Part shown: in pieces, positions 1 through 9,629 of the stretch
Layout of the letters: every line of letters begins with the position of its first letter
Position numbering within the stretch: the stretch's first letter is position 1
Assembly (NCBI GenBank): GCA_031279515.1
Contig: JAITII010000009.1
Coordinates: 1-49,737, forward strand
Direction of reading: 5' to 3'
Origin: Deltaproteobacteria bacterium
Lineage (GTDB): Bacteria > Desulfobacterota > Desulfarculia > Adiutricales > Adiutricaceae
Length of the DNA stretch: 49,737 nt
Notes under the pieces: generated by a model
The model's input: only the letters and a program-made list of their open reading frames with translations
Database searches by the model: none
What the model was told of the DNA's origin: nothing
Position numbers and translations under genes: made by a program

Positions 1-1036
1 CTCTTAAATCTTTAAAGGCTTGAATATCACGAATTTCAAGGATTTGTTCCTGGCAGTTTTCAAAAGCTTCTATAACTGCCGGATCGAACTGGGAGCCTGT
101 CCCATTAAAAATTATTTCGCATGCCTCACTGTGAGACATTGCCTGACGGTAGACTCTATCCTCCACCAAAGCGTCGTAGACATCTGCTACTGCCATTATC
201 CTGCCACACAAGGGGATATGTTCCCCAGAAGTACCGTTGGGATAACCTTTGCCATCATAGCGCTCATGATGGGAGGAAGCGATACGGGCGGCATATTTAA
301 GATAATCTTGGGTTGGGGTACGGTCGTACATGTGCTCTAGGATATTGGCACCTATTGCGGCATGCCCCTTCATTATACCAAATTCTTCGTCGGTAAGCCT
401 ACCTCGCTTTAAAAGTATCTTGTCACTTATTGAGATTTTCCCTATGTCGTGGAGTGGGGCCGCCCGTACCATCATATTGAGGTTATAGTCAGTAAGATCC
501 CATTCGAACTTGTTGCGATGCAGGAGATCATAGCCTATAACTTCCAGATATTTGCTAGTCCGAACCACATGGCCACCGGTGTTCTCATCCCGACATTCTA
601 TGAGCTCAGCCATGGAGACGCCCAAGATATTAGCCATTAAGGCCACTGAATCAGAGAGCTCGGACTGGTAAGTAGAAATGGCGATGTGGAGTTCCACACG
701 GTGAAGCAGTATGCTCTTTTCCGGCGGCTTGCGGATAAAGTCTCTGGCCCCAAAACGCAGACATTTTACCTCGGTCTCTCTGTCGTGCTTGGCAGTGAGG
801 AATATTACAGGCACCTTTTGGAAGTCTGGATTTTGCTTCAGCAACCTAAAGGTCTCAAAGCCGTCCATACCAGGCATCTCGATGTCCAAAAGGACAAGGT
901 CTGGACGCTCTCTGGAGCAATAACTCACCGCCTGGGCGCCAGAGCGAGCTAGAGAGTATTCATAACTGCCCGCCAGGAAGGTGGATATTTGCTTGAGGAC
1001 TGCATCATTATCGTCCACGACAAGTATTTCTTTCAT
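1..1036 (-). CDS. Response regulator with HD-GYP domain (3' end cut by window edge)
   Basis: A receiver domain followed by an HD-GYP domain, the class that hydrolyses cyclic di-GMP when its metal site is intact. The frame opens at an ATG at 1034-1036 and stays open to base 1 (345 codons), so perhaps 10-20 C-terminal residues are missing. The receiver shows the acidic pair D8-D9, the phospho-acceptor D51 in LVLLDIEMPGMDG, and a C-terminal RKP lysine. The HD-GYP part shows LHDIGK, then SHHERYDGKGYP, so the metal ligands and GYP loop are present. It is a close paralogue of the gene at 1166-2245, on the same strand 129 bp upstream, and the two may be co-transcribed. Activity is inferred from motifs; the sensor kinase is not in the window. 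Confidence 0.9.
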   Translation of the reverse strand, partial: MKEILVVDDNDAVLKQISTFLAGSYEYSLARSGAQAVSYCSRERPDLVLLDIEMPGMDGFETFRLLKQNPDFQKVPVIFLTAKHDRETEVKCLRFGARDFIRKPPEKSILLHRVELHIAISTYQSELSDSVALMANILGVSMAELIECRDENTGGHVVRTSKYLEVIGYDLLHRNKFEWDLTDYNLNMMVRAAPLHDIGKISISDKILLKRGRLTDEEFGIMKGHAAIGANILEHMYDRTPTQDYLKYAARIASSHHERYDGKGYPNGTSGEHIPLCGRIMAVADVYDALVEDRVYRQAMSHSEACEIIFNGTGSQFDPAVIEAFENCQEQILEIRDIQAFKDLR

Positions 1037-1165
1037 AGAAATGACCTTAAATGGTTCTTTTTGGTATTAGCCAGTTAAAAATTTTTCATCGGACTAAAAG
1101 AAGCACCTTTCGTACCCAAGGCTTTTTGGGGTTAAATGAGGAAAAAAATACAAAAAGATTAACCC

Positions 1166-2245
1166 CTAGCCCAGCTTCTTGGAGGGGAATGTAAAAACCC
1201 TCCTGCGGGCCTGGGGCAAGCTAGTCTGATTCACATTGAAAGCAGCAAAGATATCTTTTACCGCTACATAAACATCCACAATTCTAGGGTCGTATTCCGT
1301 GCCCCGTCCATTTAGGATAACCTCATTGGCTTGGATGTGGGTCATGGCAGGCCGGTAGATACGGGCGGTAAGGCAGGCATCGTAGACATTGGCGACGGAA
1401 AGGAGCCTGGAGCAAAAGGGGATTTCCTCACCCTTTAGGCCATGGGGATATCCTTTTCCATCCCACCGTTCATGGTGGCCTTCAGCCATGAGCATAGCAT
1501 AATAGAGGTACTGTTGCTCAGGTAGGCGCCTGTAAATATTTCGTATAAAGTTGGAGCCTACTATGGTGTGCCTTTTCATCTCTTCGTACTCCTGGTCGTT
1601 AAGGGGTCCAGGTTTTAATAAAATAACATCACTTATTCCAATCTTACCTATGTCATGAAAAGGCGTTGCCTTTACCATAAGTTCCAATCTTTCTTGATCC
1701 AACTCATCTGGGAAAAGCCCTTTGGAAATGGCGGCGTAGCCGATTATCTCCAAATAACGACGGGTCCTTAAAACGTGTCCTCCTGTGTGACTATCCTTGC
1801 TCTCCACCAAATCAGCAAAAGAAAAAACAATGTTATTTTCCAGCTCTTTTCGGGTCTTTTCCAAGTCATATTCATATTCCGAGAGCTCTAGGTGAAGAGC
1901 TATGCGGTGCAATAAAATACTGGAATCTACAGGCTTTCCAATGAAATCTCTAGCGCCTGACTCCAGAGCTTTTACCTCGGTTCCTGAGTCAATATAAGCG
2001 GAAATAAAAATTACTGGAACATGTTTCATGTTGGCCAAGGACTTGAGGTGCTTAATCGTCTCAAATCCGTCCATATCTGGCATATCAACATCTAACAGCA
2101 CGAGATCAGGATTTTCTGCTTCGCAATAGGCAATTGCCTGTTGCCCTGAACGCATGAGTGAAAAAGCATAACGCTCTTTTAAATACGCTGCCGTCTGCTT
2201 TAAAGTGGCTAAATTATCATCAACTACAAGGATTTCTTTTTTCAT
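1166..2245 (-). CDS. Response regulator with HD-GYP domain
   Basis: A 359-residue two-domain regulator. Residues 1-120 form a CheY-like receiver (D9, D10, phospho-acceptor D52 in LVLLDVDMPDMDG, conserved GKP lysine near 104). Residues 140-330 form an HD-GYP domain with H197-D198 in FHDIGK, EGHHERWDGKGYP around 256-267, and NVYDA. The intact HD and GYP motifs support cyclic-di-GMP phosphodiesterase activity controlled by phosphorylation. This is known for the family and not shown here. No DNA-binding domain is present. It is the upstream member of a tandem pair with the gene ending at the window edge. Both begin with nearly the same receiver (KEILVVDDN), which indicates local duplication. Confidence 0.92.
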   Translation of the reverse strand: MKKEILVVDDNLATLKQTAAYLKERYAFSLMRSGQQAIAYCEAENPDLVLLDVDMPDMDGFETIKHLKSLANMKHVPVIFISAYIDSGTEVKALESGARDFIGKPVDSSILLHRIALHLELSEYEYDLEKTRKELENNIVFSFADLVESKDSHTGGHVLRTRRYLEIIGYAAISKGLFPDELDQERLELMVKATPFHDIGKIGISDVILLKPGPLNDQEYEEMKRHTIVGSNFIRNIYRRLPEQQYLYYAMLMAEGHHERWDGKGYPHGLKGEEIPFCSRLLSVANVYDACLTARIYRPAMTHIQANEVILNGRGTEYDPRIVDVYVAVKDIFAAFNVNQTSLPQARRRVFTFPSKKLG

Positions 2246-3371
2246 AAAAAAATAACCGCCCCTACTCTAAGTATCGTGGGGTGGATATGATGTGGACTCA
2301 GGAAAAGGCCAAGGGTAGTTCTATCCTTTGGAATCTTAACACCACATGCTGCAAAACAAAAAATATTCCATTTAATTGACAATACCCATATTACTTTAAG
2401 TCTAAAGATGAGCGCCGTAAACCCAGATAATTTAACCCTTATACGCCTCAAGGGTGGTAAGAATATCGATGATATCTTGTTTAATCTTGGAAAAAATGGA
2501 AATAGATCTAAGTGCAATGAATGAGGAAAGCAGAAATTTTGGAGGGAACCACCTTTTGCCTTAAAGGCACGCGGCTAAGAGGCCATAAAATACTATATTA
2601 AAAAGGAAAAGATAAACAAAAGGCAAACCCGACAAGTTACCTATTAAGCGGTTTATAACACAAGATCCTGACCTATGTCAACTAGAAATAGGGCTTTAGA
2701 GGCCCGAAAACGCCAACTAAAAAAATCTATAAAATTAAACTGCAAATAAACTATTTTTTTAATAATAAATTTAAGTTTAAAATTAACCATATTATTTTAT
2801 TAATTATTATATAATATTTTAAAATTTTAAATAATTAAAGTATATCTAATTTATCATAAAAATAAAGGGTAAAATGACCAGCCTCTCTGTTTTAACTTGC
2901 TAGATCCTTTTCCAAAAACCCTCTGCTTGTGAGTAGAAAGCCCTTTCACTAAGTACCAGAATAATTTTCCCAAGAATGTAGCTCTTTTATAAAAATTTTT
3001 AATTAAGCTCGAAATCTTTTACGCTTTAAGAACCTATAATATAGGCTAAATCGCTGGATCCCCTTTAGTTCTCTCCTATTAAAAATTATTGAGGTAATAG
3101 ATTTTTACATTAATTGCCCCAAGGGCAATCTTTGAAATAAGGTCTAAAACTGTACTATTTTAGTACATTTAATTTTGGGTGAATTATAACTTTTGGGGCA
3201 ATGTATATAAATAATATTCAAAAACAATAAAAAACACACCAAAAAAGTGATAGCTAGCCATAAAAATACTGTGCAAACAAAATCTCTAATCCAACTTTTG
3301 AGGCAATACGCACAGGCGTATTAAGCCCTTTTGTAAAAATTTTACAAAAAGAAATTGACCTTAGTTTTTGA
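2246..3371. other. Non-coding gap, A+T-rich
   Basis: 1.1 kb with no credible gene. A 91-codon minus-strand frame touching the upstream end of the HD-GYP gene has no family resemblance and a composition typical of chance. The stretch around 2740-2880 is almost pure A+T. The promoter of the HD-GYP pair should lie in the first few hundred bases, but I could not place it confidently. Confidence 0.6.
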
Positions 3372-6092
3372 CTAACTATCCCTTACTTCCCGCCCTAGGC
3401 CGCGGATATAGGGGTAGTTTAAGGCACTTTTAGCACATTTGAACTCAAAGTTGGCGCTTTCTTTGAGGCGTTTAAGCTCTCTGGTATTTCCCAGGGCGTT
3501 CATTTCCTCCAAAAGGGCCTGGGCTTCATTAAAACGCTGGGCCGTGGCAAAGGAACGCACCAAGATGACGCCTAAACGCCCTTTGGGAATGAGCAGCTCA
3601 GGGTAAGGCCCCAAAAGGATGCTATCGTGATAGAGATCCCTGGACTCGTCCAAAAAACCTGCCCTCACCAAATCCGTTACAAGGTTGTAGGTGGCCTTGC
3701 CTTTAAGGACCGCCATATCCTCACTATCGGGAAAGCCCCTCAGCACCTGAATGACATAACGGGCATCGTCCAAATTTCCTATGGTGCCATAAGCGCTCAC
3801 AAGGTTAACGCCCGCCTTGGCCCTTTCCAAGACAATTTGTTCCTCAGAACCCAGTTGCTCCATACCGTCAAAGTTTACCCTGGCCTCATCTATCCTACCT
3901 AAGCGGATAAGAGAAGAGACTAGCCTAAATCCGGCTTTGGCTCTTTCTTGGCCTAATTTTCCTCCAGTCCCCAAGGCTGACATGCTGGCGTAGAGCTCCT
4001 GGGCTTTATCGATATTGCCCTTGTTGCCAAACTCCTGAATCAGGATAACAGCCGACCGGGCTTTGCCAAGGAGGGCCTTAGCCGAGTTCCCCAAAGAGCC
4101 CATGGACTCATAGATCTCTGTGGCCACCTCCATCTGGCCCGCCTCGGTCAAAAACAGTATGAGCCTGTAACTGGCCAGGGACCTTTCAGCCAAAATCTCT
4201 TCGCTATCCCCAATGTCCTTCATAGTCTCTAGGATTTCTTTAGCCTCTTGATAACATGCCGCTTTTCCGTAGTCGTAGACTAGGTTAAATGCTGTCTTTG
4301 CGACATTTATCAGGGTCTGGGGGATCTGGGGCGCCTTAAGGCTTTTTTCATAGATGCTCCTAGCCTCCCCAAGCCTTGAGACGCAACCCAAGATGCCTAC
4401 AAGATTTACTGTGGCCTTGGATTTTTCCAACAAAATGATCTCATTGTCGCCTAAAAGGTCCATTGATTTATAGACACCTAGGGCATCTTCTACCCTTCCC
4501 ACCAAACCCATTTCCGTTACCAGGTGAAAAGCCGTCTTGGCCCTTTCTAGCAAGACCTGCTTTGAAGTACCCAAAGTCTCCATGGACCTATAAAGCTTCA
4601 TAGCAAGAGACAGATCCCCGCTTTTAGTGCAGCCGGAGATGAGGTTATTTAAGGCCTTGGCTTTTTTACTCAGGAACCATTCCGTGCTGCCAAAGGTGTC
4701 CATGCGGGAGTAAAGCGCCATAGCCGAAGGTATGTCCCTGTCCTGGCAATAGTCACAGATTAGGTTGATGGTGGCCTGGGAACGGATTTGATTTATTTCA
4801 AGGTAGTCATCAAAGTCATTTAAGAGTTCCCGATAGAGCTCCTGGGCCTCTTTGAAAAACCCATTCTCCCCATAGCTGTAGATAAGGACTGAGGCTGCCT
4901 CAGCCTTTTTGATGACCAACTCCACAGATTCTTTGGGAACACTAAGGCTGTCATAGAGTTTACGGGCACTAGATAAAAGCCCTGCATCTCCATAGTGATT
5001 TATTAAGTTTACCGCGGCCTTTGCCTTGCAGGAGCGGATTTCTAGCTGATCCCCCATCTCGTCAATCAAGGCATAGAGCTCCTTTGCCGCTTGCCATTCC
5101 CTGGCAGTTCCATAGGAGCAGATCATGTTTACAGTAGCTATCGCTCTGTAGACGTTAAGGACTTCTGAATCGGGTAATTGGAAGAGAAAATCGTAAGCCT
5201 CGCGTGCCACCTGGGGGTCACCGGAAAAAGCATAGGTGGAAATATAATTTATGACAGATTGGGCCAAACGGTAGGCATAATCCTGGACTATCTTCTGAAA
5301 ATTTGCAGAAGTCCCGTTTTCCTCGCCTTCCCCGTCCTCATCCTTAAGCTCGGTACTGCTGGAGCTTACCAGCGTTAGAATGGGGGCTCTATACTTTTCA
5401 ACCTCAGATTCTGAAGTTTGGTGCCGTGACTCTCTTTCACCCATGATAAGGCCACTGGCGTTCTCATCGGACTCCACTAGGGTCAACATACCCTGGGGCC
5501 GTAAGAGTAGAGACTCCTTAAGGGGCCCAGGATAGAGGTTTTTCATGATCTCAAAGATATCCCGGCTCCGTTCCTTGTCGCCCGCCTTGACTGAGTTTAA
5601 AATTAAAAAAGAAGCCGCTCCAGCTAAATCCATAAGGGCATGGGGTTCCCCCGCCAGAGACTCCATGGAAAAAAATATCCTGTCAGCCTCTTCTGGGTAG
5701 CCTTGTTTTTGGTAAGCCTCTACCAAACGAAAGGCCGCCTTTGCCAAGGCCTTGGCCTTATAACCGGTGCTAGGACCATAGAGTGCCCCATATAGGCTGT
5801 TAGCCTCAGCAACAAAACCCGATCTCGCATTTATGGAAATCAAACGGCAAGCCCATTTCATTCTCTTATTTTGCTCGCCTTCTTGTTCAAGGGCCAAGGG
5901 AAAACGCTTATTTATATCTTCATACAGATCCCTGGCCGTCAAAAGAAGCATGGAAAGCTTGGCCTTGTTTCTGGCAATCTTTACTTCACCCAAGCTAATT
6001 CCAGGCACATCAGCCAAAGATGAGGCTTCTTCCAGAAGATTCACCAAGGTATGTTCCAGAGCAGCTTTTTCTTGAGGAGGATCGTAGGTCAT
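3372..6092 (-). CDS. Large alpha-helical repeat protein (TPR/PPR-like, about 40-residue repeats)
   Basis: 906 residues, with no signal peptide or membrane segment. From about residue 280 to the end the protein is a run of near-regular repeats of about 40 residues, each close to the pattern A-K-A-x-x-N-L-V-x-x-Y-G-x-x-G-x-x-x-E-A, then L-Y-x-S-M-x-x-L-G-x-S-x-E. The two-helix pattern and the conserved G and EA positions resemble tetratricopeptide/pentatricopeptide solenoids, but the spacing is longer than the 34-35 residues of those families. The N-terminal 280 residues contain more degenerate units and a short acidic linker (DEDGEGEEN, near 250). Such solenoids usually bind proteins or, for PPR, RNA; the partner is unknown. 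It is monocistronic, with large gaps on both sides. The ATG at 6090-6092 opens the frame. Confidence 0.85.
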   Translation of the reverse strand: MTYDPPQEKAALEHTLVNLLEEASSLADVPGISLGEVKIARNKAKLSMLLLTARDLYEDINKRFPLALEQEGEQNKRMKWACRLISINARSGFVAEANSLYGALYGPSTGYKAKALAKAAFRLVEAYQKQGYPEEADRIFFSMESLAGEPHALMDLAGAASFLILNSVKAGDKERSRDIFEIMKNLYPGPLKESLLLRPQGMLTLVESDENASGLIMGERESRHQTSESEVEKYRAPILTLVSSSSTELKDEDGEGEENGTSANFQKIVQDYAYRLAQSVINYISTYAFSGDPQVAREAYDFLFQLPDSEVLNVYRAIATVNMICSYGTAREWQAAKELYALIDEMGDQLEIRSCKAKAAVNLINHYGDAGLLSSARKLYDSLSVPKESVELVIKKAEAASVLIYSYGENGFFKEAQELYRELLNDFDDYLEINQIRSQATINLICDYCQDRDIPSAMALYSRMDTFGSTEWFLSKKAKALNNLISGCTKSGDLSLAMKLYRSMETLGTSKQVLLERAKTAFHLVTEMGLVGRVEDALGVYKSMDLLGDNEIILLEKSKATVNLVGILGCVSRLGEARSIYEKSLKAPQIPQTLINVAKTAFNLVYDYGKAACYQEAKEILETMKDIGDSEEILAERSLASYRLILFLTEAGQMEVATEIYESMGSLGNSAKALLGKARSAVILIQEFGNKGNIDKAQELYASMSALGTGGKLGQERAKAGFRLVSSLIRLGRIDEARVNFDGMEQLGSEEQIVLERAKAGVNLVSAYGTIGNLDDARYVIQVLRGFPDSEDMAVLKGKATYNLVTDLVRAGFLDESRDLYHDSILLGPYPELLIPKGRLGVILVRSFATAQRFNEAQALLEEMNALGNTRELKRLKESANFEFKCAKSALNYPYIRGLGREVRDS

Positions 6093-6591
6093 AAACTCTC
6101 ACTAAAAATAATAGGTTAAGGCATAACAAAAGTAAAAAGGCTTGTTGCCCTCTGGGGCTAATAATTTACCTTATATAATGATAGCACATTTTCTAAATTT
6201 CAATTTGTTTGGAAAGGCAAAAGGAGGGAAAAAATATCTAATTGGTCTTCTTTATGGTAATATGGATAAATTATATAAATTTAGTAATTTTTATGCTTTA
6301 TTTAAAGGAAGCCGCAATGCCAGTTTAGCCGCAAAAAAGTTGGTGTTAATTATGACAAATACCAAATCTAGGCTAATCCTGCAAGAGAACTCATAATAAA
6401 TTAGGTACGAGGGGCTATTTATTGCTCTAAAAAAGAGATGCAAAATAGGTCCTAAAATAAAGAGGGAAACTGTGATATAGTTTACGAAACATAAACTTTC
6501 AAATGGCCCTGGCAAAGCCAAATTAAAATAAATAGTAAATAATAGAAAAATAAGAATAATTATTTGTAATTTTAATATTTTGGAATTATTT
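6093..6591. other. Non-coding gap before the Hsp70 cluster
   Basis: Half a kilobase between the divergently oriented repeat protein and the GrpE-like gene. Short frames here (for example 84 codons from 6142) have no recognisable product and lack a ribosome-binding site. The last 60 bases before 6592 are nearly all A+T. The promoter of the Hsp70 cluster should lie here, but no unambiguous -35/-10 pair stood out. Confidence 0.5.
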
Positions 6592-7137
6592 ATGAAAAAA
6601 TTAAAAGAAAAAGCTTTAAATAACCTGGATAATGATAGTTTTTATAAAGATACTCAAAGTTATAAACTTCTAGATAAAAGCAAAATTTTGCTAGAAAAAG
6701 CTCTAAACGACAATGACAATAATAAAGAAGAGGAAAAAAATATTGAAGATATCGCTTTTTCAAAAAAAACGGAAGAAGAAAAAATAGAGTCCGCAAAATT
6801 GAGGGATACTATCCTCAACATGGCTATAGAATCATGGAGATTTGCTTCAGCATACGAAAGAATCCTTACCAAGATTGATGCTGGTGACCAGCACAGATAT
6901 TATAGCCAATATCGATGGTTTATAAAAAAAATTGAAGAATGCTTAACAAGCATTAACCTACAATTTTTAACTGTTGTTGGCCATGAATATGAAACAGGGA
7001 TGCCAGTGACTCCTTTAAATCTTGAAGATTTCGAAGAAAATGATACTTTGATTGTCGAACAGATGCTTGAACCAATAATAATTGGCAAAAAAGGAATAGT
7101 TCGGCCAGGCACCATAATATTGAGGAAATCAAAATAA
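6592..7137 (+). CDS. Divergent GrpE-like nucleotide exchange factor
   Basis: About 181 residues. The N-terminal 60 are lysine/glutamate/asparagine-rich and helical. A middle helical segment is followed by a C-terminal part resembling the GrpE beta domain: FLTVVGHEYETGMPVTPL, then VEQMLEPIIIGKKGIVRPG and TIILRK. In GrpE this region carries the 'GxPFDP..HEA' and 'GY..xGRVLRPAxVxV' patterns. The strongest support is context: the next gene, overlapping it by one base (TAATG), is an Hsp70. I infer it is the dedicated ADP/ATP exchange factor of that Hsp70. A TTG at 6580 would add four residues; the ATG at 6592 is preferred. The gene is much richer in A+T than most genes of the window. Confidence 0.7.
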   Translation: MKKLKEKALNNLDNDSFYKDTQSYKLLDKSKILLEKALNDNDNNKEEEKNIEDIAFSKKTEEEKIESAKLRDTILNMAIESWRFASAYERILTKIDAGDQHRYYSQYRWFIKKIEECLTSINLQFLTVVGHEYETGMPVTPLNLEDFEENDTLIVEQMLEPIIIGKKGIVRPGTIILRKSK

Positions 7138-9626
7138 TGCCTAACTATATCGGAATAGATCTTGGGACTACAAATAGTGCTATATGTTCCTACAATGGTT
7201 CTGTTACGCGCATTTGGAAAAGTCCAGAACAAAATGATGTCACACCTTCAGTCATTTATATTGATAAACGAGGGAAAAAATACATTGGCAAAAGAGCGTA
7301 TGATTCAGCCCCTCAAAATCCTGATAATGCAGCGATGTTGTTTAAGCGACAAATGGGAACAAATACCCCAATTAAAATAGCAAATGAGACCAAATCGCCT
7401 GAAGAATGCTCTGCTGAAATTTTAAAAGTCATTTTTGGTTACCTTCCTGAAGAAATTCGTAATGATCCAGAAACGGGAACGGTAATTACGGTACCTGCAG
7501 CATTTAACCAAATGCAAAAGGAAGCTACTATGCAGGCATCATTAATGGCTGGCATAGGTAAAGTGGCTTTAATGCAGGAACCTGTTGCTGCAGTTATGAG
7601 CGTTATGCGCTTAAATAAACTAGATGGGATGTTTCTCATATATGATTTGGGGGGCGGGACTCTTGATATCGCTATTGCAGAAAGCATAGGTGGCCGCGTT
7701 AACCTTTTATCACATGGAGGTATAGCCGTTTGTGGTGGAAGAGATTTCGACAGAATATTAGTTGACAGCATTGTGTATCCTTGGTTGATTCAGCATTTTA
7801 ACCTGCCTAAGGATTTCCGAGTTCAACCATCATACAAACCGCTTTTAAGATTAGCGGCCTGGGCTTCAGAAAGAGCCAAAATAGAGCTTTCATCATCAGA
7901 AGAAGTAATTATTTCACTGACAGAATCAGAAACTAGGATGAGAGATTTAAAAGATAAGGAAATCTATTTTGACATCGAATTAAGTCGCAATAGATACAAC
8001 CAACTGATAGATGAATTAATTAACGACTCTATTTCAGCAGCTAGACAAACTTTAACTAATGCGGGAATATCGCAAGGTGATCTTGAAAAGATTGTTTTCA
8101 TTGGAGGTCCTACTAATTACAAACCTCTTCGTGACAAGGTAAGTCAAGAACTAGGTATTAAAGCGAATATCGACATTAATCCAATGACTGCTGTTGCAGA
8201 AGGAGCTAGTCTTTTTGCAGAGTCAATCAATTGGACCACTGAAAGCCGTTTAAGAAAAGAATCGAGAGGCCAGATAACATCTGGAGGCAACCTTAACCTT
8301 ACATTTAAATATATCTCTCGAACACCTTCATATAAAACAAAAATAGTGACCCAATTGCTTACAATGGTCCAACAAGGTACAGAGTTTCAAATTGACAATG
8401 TCAATTCTGGTTGGTCGTCAGGAAGAATACCTCTAACCGATAAATCTGCAATTGAAGTCTCATTACCCAAACCGGGCGAAAATCATTTTAATGTATTTGT
8501 CTTTGACCGTCTTGGGCATCCAATAAAATTACAACATAATAAAATTGTGATTAACAGGACAGCAGCTACAATTGAAGCTATACCTTCATCGCATTCAGTT
8601 GGCATAGAAGTGTTAGAGAAACTTGGAGGTTCTCCCATTTTAGATTATCTCATACATACTGGAGATTCTCTACCCAAGAAAGGAAAAAAAATATTTAAAG
8701 CAGCTGAGTCTCTTAAAGCCGGTTCACTAAATTCCCTAAATTTCAAAATTTGGGAAGGTGACATTCAGGATCCAATAACAGATAACAGGCCAATTGGACT
8801 ATTAAAAATATCTGGAAAAGATTTTGACAGAGGCGTTATACCAGCTGGGGCTGATCTCGAATGTGAATACGAAATACGAGATTCAGGACAAATTATATTA
8901 GAAGTGTCTGTACCTTGTATTGGAGGGACTTTCCATTCCGGTAAAAACTTTTACTCAAGACAAGAAGGTCAGATCGATTTTACCATAGCTACTGAAATTG
9001 TAAAAAGCGAAGCCAATGAAACCCTTGAACGAATACATGAAATTGAAAAATCGATCCAAGATCCCAAAATTTTCGAAGCTTTAACAAAATTAAATTCAGC
9101 GCTTTTTCTTGACAACAAAGAAAATGATATTGAAAAAACACAAAAAGCAAGGGAAGATATTTTAGTTGCCAAAAGTATTCTTGCGCAAATTCGCAAAGAA
9201 CATTTAAAAGAAATACGCAACATTGATCTTAATAAAAAAATAGAAACGTTCAATAATTCTGTTAGAAAATTTGCAAAACCATCAGAGGTAAATTCCTTTG
9301 ATAACATGGTTAAAGTAGCACAACGCTCTATAGATCATAATGACAACGATTTTAATATTCAAACCAAAGAAATTGATGCTTTAATAGTTACCATTTTATG
9401 GCGCCAAGATTGGTTTGTGATTGCTCAATTCAACATCCTCTCAAAATCACCTTTTTCCTTTTCAGATAGATTCCAATTTGACAACCTTATAAGGCTGGGT
9501 AACGAGTACCTTTTGAAAGATGAAATAGATAGCTTGCGAGAAGTAATTATTAAATTAATTTCTATCCACATTGGGGGTGACAATGATGGTGATATGCTGG
9601 AATTGGCAAATATCATTAGAGGATGA
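7137..9626 (+). CDS. Hsp70-family chaperone with inserted domain and long C-terminus
   Basis: 829 residues against about 640 for DnaK. The N-terminal ATPase domain (1 to about 365) has phosphate-1 IGIDLGTTNS (5-14), phosphate-2 DLGGGT near 170, and an adenosine-site motif IVFIGGPTNYKPLRDKV near 318. Between it and the substrate-binding beta sandwich is an insert of about 110 residues (roughly 370-480), predicted beta-rich and possibly Ig-like. The sandwich then follows (SVGIEVL near 486 to about 600, with TGDSLPKKGKKIFKAAE resembling the DnaK 'LIPRNTTIPTKKSQVF' strand). The last 220 residues are helical, charged and longer than a DnaK lid. It is an ATP-driven folding or remodelling machine in the cytoplasm. 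It lies second in a cluster with a GrpE-like, a J-like and a peptidoglycan-binding protein, so it is a specialised paralogue and not the housekeeping dnaK. Confidence 0.9.
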   Translation: MPNYIGIDLGTTNSAICSYNGSVTRIWKSPEQNDVTPSVIYIDKRGKKYIGKRAYDSAPQNPDNAAMLFKRQMGTNTPIKIANETKSPEECSAEILKVIFGYLPEEIRNDPETGTVITVPAAFNQMQKEATMQASLMAGIGKVALMQEPVAAVMSVMRLNKLDGMFLIYDLGGGTLDIAIAESIGGRVNLLSHGGIAVCGGRDFDRILVDSIVYPWLIQHFNLPKDFRVQPSYKPLLRLAAWASERAKIELSSSEEVIISLTESETRMRDLKDKEIYFDIELSRNRYNQLIDELINDSISAARQTLTNAGISQGDLEKIVFIGGPTNYKPLRDKVSQELGIKANIDINPMTAVAEGASLFAESINWTTESRLRKESRGQITSGGNLNLTFKYISRTPSYKTKIVTQLLTMVQQGTEFQIDNVNSGWSSGRIPLTDKSAIEVSLPKPGENHFNVFVFDRLGHPIKLQHNKIVINRTAATIEAIPSSHSVGIEVLEKLGGSPILDYLIHTGDSLPKKGKKIFKAAESLKAGSLNSLNFKIWEGDIQDPITDNRPIGLLKISGKDFDRGVIPAGADLECEYEIRDSGQIILEVSVPCIGGTFHSGKNFYSRQEGQIDFTIATEIVKSEANETLERIHEIEKSIQDPKIFEALTKLNSALFLDNKENDIEKTQKAREDILVAKSILAQIRKEHLKEIRNIDLNKKIETFNNSVRKFAKPSEVNSFDNMVKVAQRSIDHNDNDFNIQTKEIDALIVTILWRQDWFVIAQFNILSKSPFSFSDRFQFDNLIRLGNEYLLKDEIDSLREVIIKLISIHIGGDNDGDMLELANIIRG

Positions 9627-9629
9627 AAT

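Noticed and set aside
2242..2517. 91-codon minus-strand frame
   Set aside because: It lies in A+T-rich non-coding sequence, overlaps the HD-GYP gene start and has no family resemblance.
6142..6396. 84-codon plus-strand frame before the Hsp70 cluster
   Set aside because: No ribosome-binding site, no homology pattern and a chance-like composition.
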